Shown here in pieces: positions 14,154-19,664 of a stretch of 19,664 nt of DNA. Location of the stretch: the NCBI GenBank assembly GCA_023475715.1, contig JAMCVO010000592.1, positions 1 through 19,664 on the forward strand. The letters are read 5' to 3'. Origin of the DNA: Actinomycetota bacterium (GTDB lineage Bacteria > Actinomycetota > Humimicrobiia > Humimicrobiales > Humimicrobiaceae). The position numbers and the translations under genes were made by a program. Numbering within the stretch: position 1 is the first letter of the stretch; each line of letters opens with the position of its first letter. The notes beneath the pieces were generated by a model that saw only the letters and a program-made list of their open reading frames with translations, made no database searches and was not told the origin of the DNA.

Positions 14154-15191
14154 ATGAAAATATTCAGGTCGGAGAAAAATCCGATAGTAAAACCAGAAGA
14201 TGTAAAACCATCAAGATCCGATTTTAAAGTTGCCGGTGTTTTTAATTGTGGTGTTGCAGTATTTAAAGAAGAAATATTGCTTCTTATGAGGGTTGCTGAA
14301 AAACCAATCAACAATGACCCAAAAAAAGAATTAGCACCTTTTCTGAATGTAGAAACAGGTAAACTTATTGTAAAGGAATTAAATAAAAGCGATACCGCAA
14401 TAGACTTTTCAGACCCCCGTGTCATAAGGACACCTTCGGGTCAATACCTTACCTCCATTTCTCATTTCAGGATAGCCAGGAGCAAGAATGGTTTTGATTT
14501 TCAAATAGATAAAGAGCCTGCCATGTTCCCGGAAAACAAATATGAAAGATTTGGCATAGAAGACCCCAGAATAACCAAAATTGATGGGAGGTATTATATA
14601 AGTTACAGTGCAGTCTCTGATATGACCGGGGTTGCAGTATGTCTGGCATCAACGATTGATTTTATTACATTTACAAGGCATGGGGTAATCTTTGTACCTG
14701 ATAATAAGGATGTTGCAATTTTTCCTGAAAAGATAAGCAGTAAATATTATGCCTTAAACCGCCCTGTGTCTGCCGAATTTGGGGTAAGAGATATGTGGAT
14801 ATCGGCATCAGATGATCTTATCAGCTGGGGCAACCATGTAAGAGTGATGGGTACAAGGGAAGGTTGTTGGGATAATGGAAGAGTAGGTTGTGGTGCAGTT
14901 CCATTCAGAACAGAAAAAGGCTGGATGGAAATATACCACGGAGCGTCAAAGGCTCACCGTTACTGTCTTGGTGCAGTTTTGCTGGATGCTGATGAACCCT
15001 GGAAGGTTATTGAAAGAACTGAAAAACCGGTAATTGAACCTGAAATGGATTATGAATTAAATGGATTCTTTGGCAACGTGATTTTTACCTGTGGAGCCTT
15101 ATATGAACAAGGCAATATAAAGATATACTACGGCGCAGCCGATACCTGCATAGCCTATGCTGAAATAAAACTGAAAGACATATTTGATTAA
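14154..15191 (+). CDS. GH130 family mannoside phosphorylase
   Basis: A 345-residue cytoplasmic five-bladed beta-propeller enzyme. Members cleave beta-mannosides with phosphate, releasing alpha-mannose 1-phosphate, or run in reverse. Family motifs are FNCGVAVFKEEILLLMRVAE (30-49), IDFSDPRV (83-90), FGIEDPRIT (133-141, with the presumed catalytic D137), GWMEIYHG (256-263), YCLGAVLLDADEPWKVIER (270-288) and IYYGAADT (324-331). No signal peptide is present, so an intracellular substrate is expected. The ribosome binding site is weak. Which linkage it attacks (beta-1,4 or beta-1,2) cannot be decided from sequence by eye. It is divergent from the glycosyltransferase and ends at a short terminator. 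Confidence 0.92.
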   Translation: MKIFRSEKNPIVKPEDVKPSRSDFKVAGVFNCGVAVFKEEILLLMRVAEKPINNDPKKELAPFLNVETGKLIVKELNKSDTAIDFSDPRVIRTPSGQYLTSISHFRIARSKNGFDFQIDKEPAMFPENKYERFGIEDPRITKIDGRYYISYSAVSDMTGVAVCLASTIDFITFTRHGVIFVPDNKDVAIFPEKISSKYYALNRPVSAEFGVRDMWISASDDLISWGNHVRVMGTREGCWDNGRVGCGAVPFRTEKGWMEIYHGASKAHRYCLGAVLLDADEPWKVIERTEKPVIEPEMDYELNGFFGNVIFTCGALYEQGNIKIYYGAADTCIAYAEIKLKDIFD

Positions 15192-15205
15192 ATCATTTAG
15201 ATTGT

Positions 15206-15236
15206 ACAGCTTCTTTACGGCTTTGGCTGTTTTTTT
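15206..15236 (+). terminator. Intrinsic terminator after the GH130 gene
   Basis: ACAGC (15206-15210) and GCTGT (15226-15230) can pair around a 15-base loop and are followed by seven thymines. The stem is short, but position, 14 bases after the GH130 stop and ahead of a convergent gene, supports the call. Confidence 0.5.
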
Positions 15237-15332
15237 AAATAACCACTTTTTCCCTGACATCTATCAACAAGTTATTTTCGTTTCAAAATATATCCGATAT
15301 TTAGTTTAATACAAGCACAAAGTTAGTGATGT

Positions 15333-16688
15333 TTAAAATTTCCAAATTTCCTCACTTGTGGGAATTTTGCCAATTATAGGATATCCGATCCTTGTAACAT
15401 TCATAAGATGCTTATAAGTTAAATTTTCCGATAAAATATTATTTTCCCATGTTCCACATCCGAGTGTTGTGGTTGGCGCATAACCAATAGTAAATCCTCC
15501 ACCTGCATTAAAATTGCAGGGCTGATTTACAACTACTCTGGCTACGTAAACAGCTTCTGCAAGTTCTTCTATGTGCTCTTTGGTATTGGAATGTATAACA
15601 ACAGAATGTCCTTTGCCGGCAATCTCCAGATTTGATTTTGCAATTTTTACAGCCTCATGGAAACTGTTATATGTATATATCATAGTAACCGGTGATAATT
15701 TTTCCTGTCTTAGAACTTGATCATGTTTGTTTATATCTCCTTTTAAAAGAATTATTTTTGCATCTTTGGGTATATCTATCCCGGCATTTCTTGCTACAGT
15801 ATAAGCAGATACTCCCAGGGATTCCTTTCTTAGAATACCATCTTTAAATAAAGAATCCTTTATTTTTAATATATCTTCATCCCTGTCTATATAATGTGCT
15901 CCATTTTTTATAAAAGAGGCTACTATATCATCAAGCATCTCTTCCGGTACTATAACTGCCTGTTCTGAAGCACATGGCAGACCATAGTTAAAGGATCTGC
16001 TTGCAATAATTTTCCTGGCAGCATCATCAATATCTGCATCTCTGTCAATTATAGCCTGGACATTTCCTGGACCAACTCCATATGCAGGTCTTCCGCTTGA
16101 ATAAGCAGCTTTTACCATACCCATACCACCGGTTGCAACAACTACATGCACCGAACTCATAAGCTGCTGGGTAAGTTCTTTTGTAGGTTCACTCAAGTAT
16201 TGTATAAGATTTTTGTCAATGTCATATTTTGATATTGCATCAATTACCAGCTTGGCAGTTCTGGCAACAGTTTTTTTTGCACTCGGATGCGGCGCATGTA
16301 TGACAGAATTTCCGCACTTAAGCGCAAACATGGAATTTGCCATAAAATTTGTAACAGGAATTGTAACAGGCAGAACTACTCCCACCACACCTACCGGTTT
16401 TGCTATTTCTACAATATTTAATTGGCTATCAATATTTATAATTCCGACTGATTTTTTGCCCTTAAGACTGTGCCATATAATTTCTGATTTTCTTCTGTCC
16501 TGGCTAAGATTATCTTCATAGTTTCCAAGTCCTGTTTCATTTACTGTAAGTCTTGCAAGTTCCTCTGCATTATCATAAACAGCTTTTGCAACCGTCCTGA
16601 CTACGGCATCGATTTTTTGCTGTGGCTCCTTTTCCCATTTGGCCAGAGCAGCCAGTGCCTTATCTATCATTTTGCCAATAGTATCCAT
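15333..16688 (-). CDS. CoA-acylating aldehyde dehydrogenase
   Basis: A 451-residue cytoplasmic enzyme predicted to oxidise an aldehyde to its acyl-CoA with NAD, or the reverse. The NAD-fold region GGMGMVKAAY (187-196) and YGVGPGNV (203-210) precede the catalytic cysteine C239 (FNYGLPCASEQ), typical of the EutE/PduP/AdhE-N/sulfoacetaldehyde dehydrogenase group. The length matches EutE-like enzymes (about 460). The C-terminal VNQPCNFNAGGGFTIGYAPT and LTYKHLMNVTRIGYP segments resemble the acylating clan. The ATG at 16688 is eight bases after the lyase stop, so the two genes form an operon. The substrate aldehyde is unknown; acetaldehyde, sulfoacetaldehyde and glyoxal-type compounds are open. Confidence 0.88.
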   Translation of the reverse strand: MDTIGKMIDKALAALAKWEKEPQQKIDAVVRTVAKAVYDNAEELARLTVNETGLGNYEDNLSQDRRKSEIIWHSLKGKKSVGIINIDSQLNIVEIAKPVGVVGVVLPVTIPVTNFMANSMFALKCGNSVIHAPHPSAKKTVARTAKLVIDAISKYDIDKNLIQYLSEPTKELTQQLMSSVHVVVATGGMGMVKAAYSSGRPAYGVGPGNVQAIIDRDADIDDAARKIIASRSFNYGLPCASEQAVIVPEEMLDDIVASFIKNGAHYIDRDEDILKIKDSLFKDGILRKESLGVSAYTVARNAGIDIPKDAKIILLKGDINKHDQVLRQEKLSPVTMIYTYNSFHEAVKIAKSNLEIAGKGHSVVIHSNTKEHIEELAEAVYVARVVVNQPCNFNAGGGFTIGYAPTTTLGCGTWENNILSENLTYKHLMNVTRIGYPIIGKIPTSEEIWKF

Positions 16689-16696
16689 GTAGGTTT

Positions 16697-17578
16697 CTAA
16701 GCCCTTTCATTTATTTTAGTTAAATATTCTTTTATCTTTAAAGCCCATTTAAGATGAGGAGGGTCATACATTACGCCATCAATATTAATTGCACCTTCTT
16801 TCTCCAGCCGGTCTTTGTTGAGCAGGATAATTTCCATTTTTTTTATTTCTTCATCACTGGGCATGAAACAACTATTTATAATATCTATTTGTCTTGGATG
16901 AATTGCAAGCTTGCCATTAAAGCCAAGTTTTGACACTTTAATGACTTCTCTTTTTAACCCTTCATCATCAGTAAAATTTCTATAGACGGTATCAATTGTC
17001 AGCAGCTTATTTGCTTTTGCATACAGCATGAGTGTCATTCTTATAAAATCCAGTAATTCCGGAGCAACTTCATCAAAATCAGTTATGTCTTTTGTAAAAT
17101 CTTCCCACCCAATAGTTAATGCTGTCAGTCTTTGCAATAAATGATTATATCTACCAAGATTGTTAAGCTCAATAATTCCTCTTGGATTTTCAATCATTAA
17201 AATTAGTTTTACCCTTCCGGATTCCATATTTTTTTCTTTTTCCTTTTTCGATATTAAGCTTATTGCTTCATTTAATTTATTGAAGTTTTCAAATTTAGGA
17301 ATCATATATCCGGCAATTTTTGGATCTATTGTTTCTTCAATATCTTTATAAAAATATTCCGAGCCAAGATCGTTGGCCCTTATGAATAACTTTATCTTGG
17401 TGCCCGAATTCATTTTTTCTAATTTATTTTTTATATTTTTCCTTGCCTGATCTTTTTGAAATGCCGGAACGCTGTCTTCCAGATCAAGGATAAATGCATC
17501 CGGTTTTAAGATATCAATCTTATTCAGCATTTTTTCACTACTTGCGGGAATGAACAATAATGACCTGCATATTTCCAT
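16697..17578 (-). CDS. CitE/HpcH-HpaI family lyase
   Basis: A 293-residue (beta/alpha)8 enzyme of the citrate lyase beta-like family, which cleaves or forms C-C bonds of 3-hydroxyacyl-CoA or related acids with Mg. Features are RSLLFIPASSEKM (5-17), ILDLEDSV (30-37, with acidic E34/D35), the phosphate-binding R67, the metal glutamate E130 in MIENPRGIIEL, acidic E159/D160 in GWEDFTKDI, and GKLAIHPRQIDIIN (222-235). The ATG at 17578 has AGAGGATT just upstream. No CitD or CitF genes are present, so it is not a citrate lyase subunit; malyl-CoA or citramalyl-CoA lyase-like roles are possible. It is followed eight bases later by the acylating aldehyde dehydrogenase. Confidence 0.88.
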   Translation of the reverse strand: MEICRSLLFIPASSEKMLNKIDILKPDAFILDLEDSVPAFQKDQARKNIKNKLEKMNSGTKIKLFIRANDLGSEYFYKDIEETIDPKIAGYMIPKFENFNKLNEAISLISKKEKEKNMESGRVKLILMIENPRGIIELNNLGRYNHLLQRLTALTIGWEDFTKDITDFDEVAPELLDFIRMTLMLYAKANKLLTIDTVYRNFTDDEGLKREVIKVSKLGFNGKLAIHPRQIDIINSCFMPSDEEIKKMEIILLNKDRLEKEGAINIDGVMYDPPHLKWALKIKEYLTKINERA

Positions 17579-17624
17579 ATAATAATCCTCTGCTATTAAT
17601 AAATTAAAAATAAATTGTAATGTT

Positions 17625-17637
17625 TATTAATTTAATA
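17625..17637. promoter_or_regulatory. AT-rich palindrome upstream of the lyase gene
   Basis: TATTAATTTAATA is a 13-bp palindrome 47 bases before the CitE-like start. It shares the TTAATTTAA core with the two 17-bp palindromes around the ROK gene, but is shorter and, in such AT-rich sequence, could be chance. Confidence 0.3.
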
Positions 17638-17670
17638 GTGCTATTGCAATATGTATTTAAAAATAAACAA

Positions 17671-17724
17671 TTGACATTAACTAAAAAAATTTCTTAATAT
17701 TAAGCTGTAAGCTGGTCTGACCAG
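17671..17724. promoter_or_regulatory. FadR-type operator palindrome beside a sigma-70-like promoter
   Basis: CTGGTCTGACCAG (17712-17724) is a perfect 13-bp palindrome containing TGGT-N3-ACCA, the consensus for FadR-subfamily GntR regulators (PdhR, LldR, FadR). On the plus strand a promoter-like TTGACA (17671) and TAATAT (17695) with an 18-base spacer lie immediately before it, with the operator over the expected start. That direction runs antisense to the E1 beta gene and has no obvious product. The palindrome is 134 bases upstream of the lyase gene. No GntR gene is visible. Confidence 0.5.
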
Positions 17725-17788
17725 TGTTAAGAAAATTAAAGTACAGCGAAGAACAAAAAGTTTTTATAAAAAAACAACTATTTATATT

Positions 17789-18766
17789 TTATTTTAATTC
17801 TAAAAATTCCATTATTTCCTTTTCAATCAATTCCTCGCTGGGAATTGCCAGCGATTCCAAACTATGAGAATAAGGAATTATCGTGTTCTCTCCGGCAATA
17901 ATTTTTACCGGTGAATCAAGATAATCAAATATTTTTTCAACTACCTGAGATGATATATCTGAAGCTACTCCGCCTCTCCTGACAGCTTCCTGCACAATTA
18001 CTAATTTATTTGTTTTTTTAACCGATTTTATTATTGTTTCAACATCAAGCGGCACCAAAGTCCTTAAATCTATAACTTCAATATCAATTTTTCCCATTAA
18101 TTTTTCTGCAACTGCCAGAGTTTTAAACACCATATTGGAATAGGCAGCAACGGTAAGATCAGTTCCACCTCTCTTTATCTCTGACTTGCCGATTGGGACA
18201 ATATAATCCTCTTCCGGAACTTCGCCTTCTTTTGTATAAAGCAGTTTATGCTCTATGAATACTACCGGATTATTATCCCTGATGGCCGCTTTTAACAGAC
18301 CTTTGGCATCATATGGAGATGAAGGCATTATAACTTTAAGTCCTGGTATATGGTAAAATAATGCTTCCAGGCTTTGAGAGTGCTGGCCGGCGTTTGATCT
18401 GCCGGCTCCGCCCTGAGTTCTAAATACTATAGGTATTTGTACTTTCCCGCCAGTCATATACCGCAGTTTAGCAGCCTGATTAATAATCTGATCCATGGCT
18501 AAAAGAGTAAAATCGATATACATGTATTCCACAATTGGCCTAAGCCCTTTCATTGCTGCACCGACAGCAAGACCGGTAAATCCCAATTCAGAAATTGGCG
18601 TATTTATGATTCGATCTTGTCCAAAAATATCAAATAATCCCCGTGTCACCTGAAAGGCACCTCCGTGAGGACCGATATCCTCACCAAGACAAAATACCTT
18701 GGGGTCCCTTTTCATTTCTTCTTCTATAGCTTCATTTATTGCTTCCGCATATGTTATTTTTCTCAT
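17789..18766 (-). CDS. TPP-dependent dehydrogenase E1 beta subunit (pyruvate/acetoin type)
   Basis: A 325-residue cytoplasmic subunit. Hallmarks are LGEDIGPHGGAFQVTRGL (27-44), ISELGFTGLAVGAAMKGL (58-75, with the TPP-activating E60), GGAGRSNAGQHSQSLEALF (119-137, H129), PGLKVIMPSSPYDAKGLL and the C-terminal transketolase domain with LVIVQEAVRRGG. Length is normal for the family. The ATG at 18766 overlaps the alpha stop (ATGA), so translation is coupled. It pairs with the alpha gene to form the E1 heterotetramer that decarboxylates a 2-oxoacid or splits acetoin. The 210 bases that follow lead to the lyase and aldehyde dehydrogenase genes; neither E2 nor E3 follows. Confidence 0.94.
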   Translation of the reverse strand: MRKITYAEAINEAIEEEMKRDPKVFCLGEDIGPHGGAFQVTRGLFDIFGQDRIINTPISELGFTGLAVGAAMKGLRPIVEYMYIDFTLLAMDQIINQAAKLRYMTGGKVQIPIVFRTQGGAGRSNAGQHSQSLEALFYHIPGLKVIMPSSPYDAKGLLKAAIRDNNPVVFIEHKLLYTKEGEVPEEDYIVPIGKSEIKRGGTDLTVAAYSNMVFKTLAVAEKLMGKIDIEVIDLRTLVPLDVETIIKSVKKTNKLVIVQEAVRRGGVASDISSQVVEKIFDYLDSPVKIIAGENTIIPYSHSLESLAIPSEELIEKEIMEFLELK

Positions 18767-19664
18767 TGCACAACCCCATCACTATATATATTATCTAAAA
18801 GATTGCTTTCAGGTTCTTTGCTGCTGATTGCAAAATCTTTTGCTTGTTCAATAATTTGTTTTACCTGTTTTTCTAAATTATTGATTTCTTCTGATGATAC
18901 ATTATATTTCTCAATTAATTTTGTTCTGAAGTTTTTTATGGGACAACTTTCACTTATACATTTTTTTACTTCGTCTCTGCTTCTATAAACTTCAGGATCG
19001 CCCTGCCAGTGTCCTTTGAATCTATAAGTCAACACTTCTGCAAAAAATGGCCTTTTTTCTTTCCTTACTAGATCTATTATTCTTTTAAATTCTTCATATA
19101 CCTTTTCAACATCCATTCCATCAATTTTAATGCTTTCAATTCCGAATGATTCAGCTCTTGATTTTATATCTTTCCCGGCAGTAGTGTCTTTTGCGGGCGT
19201 GGTTTGTGCATATCTATTATTTTCACAAACAAAAATAACAGGTAAATTCCATACAGCAGCTAAATTTAATGATTCGTATAAAACTCCCTGGTTTGATGCT
19301 CCATCGCCAAAAAATGTAACTGAAACAAAATTTTTATTATCATATTTTGCAGAAAAAGCCAAGCCTGTTGCAATTGGGATACTGGCACCAACTATACCAT
19401 TCGCACCGTATATTCCTTTGGAAATATCCGCAATATGCATTGAGCCGCTCCTGCCCTTACAGATACCGGTTTCTTTTCCCAATAATTCCGCCATCATAGT
19501 TTTAACATCTCCACCCATGGCAATTACATGTCCATGACCCCTGTGCGTTGTAGTAATGCAGTCTCCGATTTTACTGTTTAAATTGCTGCATACCCCTACA
19601 GCTATGGCTTCCTGACCAATATATACATGAATTGAGCCCTTTATAATATTTTTGGTGTAGAGGT
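18763..19664 (-). CDS. TPP-dependent dehydrogenase E1 alpha subunit, N-terminus beyond the window
   Basis: The open frame continues past the ATG at 19518 to the window end, adding 48 residues that match the family (HVYIGQEAIAVGV, then TTTHRGHGHVIA), so that ATG is internal and the true start lies outside. The TPP/Mg site GDGASNQGVLYESLN is followed by CENNRYAQT. The RFKGHWQGDPEVYRSRDE loop resembles acetoin dehydrogenase alpha more than mammalian-type PDH (GHSMSDP), which weakly favours acetoin or a small 2-oxoacid as substrate. About 299 residues are visible; whole subunits are about 320-330, so little is missing. It is upstream of and overlaps the beta gene by four bases. Confidence 0.93.
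   Translation of the reverse strand, partial: LYTKNIIKGSIHVYIGQEAIAVGVCSNLNSKIGDCITTTHRGHGHVIAMGGDVKTMMAELLGKETGICKGRSGSMHIADISKGIYGANGIVGASIPIATGLAFSAKYDNKNFVSVTFFGDGASNQGVLYESLNLAAVWNLPVIFVCENNRYAQTTPAKDTTAGKDIKSRAESFGIESIKIDGMDVEKVYEEFKRIIDLVRKEKRPFFAEVLTYRFKGHWQGDPEVYRSRDEVKKCISESCPIKNFRTKLIEKYNVSSEEINNLEKQVKQIIEQAKDFAISSKEPESNLLDNIYSDGVVQ

Noticed and set aside
13988..14425. A 145-codon minus-strand open frame overlapping the start of the GH130 gene
   Set aside because: Its protein has no recognisable family, and most of it is antisense to strongly conserved GH130 sequence.
15237..15277. A 7-bp inverted repeat considered as a minus-strand terminator for the aldehyde dehydrogenase gene
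   Set aside because: The stem is short and AT-rich, has a 27-base loop, and no U-tract follows.
18763..19518. ATG at 19518 as the start of E1 alpha
   Set aside because: The frame remains open to the window end and encodes the conserved THRGHGH segment just upstream, so this methionine is internal.
1..19664. CRISPR arrays, tRNA or rRNA genes, transposases and known riboswitches
   Set aside because: No spaced direct repeats, tRNA T-arm-like sequences, transposase motifs or familiar riboswitch cores were seen by eye; a covariance-model scan could still find weak cases.

Overview
This AT-rich window most likely comes from an uncultured anaerobic, sugar-fermenting bacterium. The evidence is a binding-protein-dependent sugar transporter whose lipoprotein has a Thr/Ala/Glu-repeat linker, many lysine- and isoleucine-rich proteins, frequent TTG starts behind good Shine-Dalgarno sites, and no respiratory genes. 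Lipoproteins with this kind of linker are, from memory, common in deep-branching subsurface lineages such as low-GC Actinomycetota or Atribacterota. That placement is a guess, not something the window proves.

Bases 1-7380 (minus strand) form a sugar-uptake locus. In transcription order it holds a Cof-type HAD phosphatase, a ROK-family regulator, two tandem related cupins, a lipoprotein solute-binding protein, two MalF/MalG-type permeases, and a URO-D-like protein cut off at the window edge. No ATPase gene is present, so a shared one encoded elsewhere is likely. A 17-bp perfect palindrome lies on each side of the ROK gene and suggests autoregulation plus control of the cupin/transporter genes. 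Position 1 begins with an inverted copy of bases 282-308, so the left edge is probably a contig end or a chimeric join.

Bases 7460-10233 are accessory or housekeeping: a VapBC toxin-antitoxin pair with an operator-like inverted repeat, a truncated aldo/keto reductase remnant, a YgjP-type metallopeptidase, an untracked 38-residue membrane protein with a strong ribosome binding site, a bidirectional terminator, and a multicopper-oxidase/YfiH-family protein in which a metal-ligand histidine appears to be replaced.

Bases 10346-15191 are a glycan locus: two related GT-B glycosyltransferases, an alpha/alpha-toroid protein, and a GH130 mannoside phosphorylase. Together they look like a system that builds and phosphorolytically recycles a mannose-containing glycan.

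Bases 15333-19664 (minus strand) encode both E1 subunits of a TPP-dependent 2-oxoacid/acetoin dehydrogenase (alpha is cut by the window end), a CitE/HpcH-type lyase and a CoA-acylating aldehyde dehydrogenase. No E2 or E3 gene is visible. The set could be a decarboxylation-to-aldehyde-to-acyl-CoA route. A FadR-type palindrome (TGGT-N3-ACCA) sits between the E1 and lyase genes. No tRNA, rRNA, CRISPR array or transposase was recognised.
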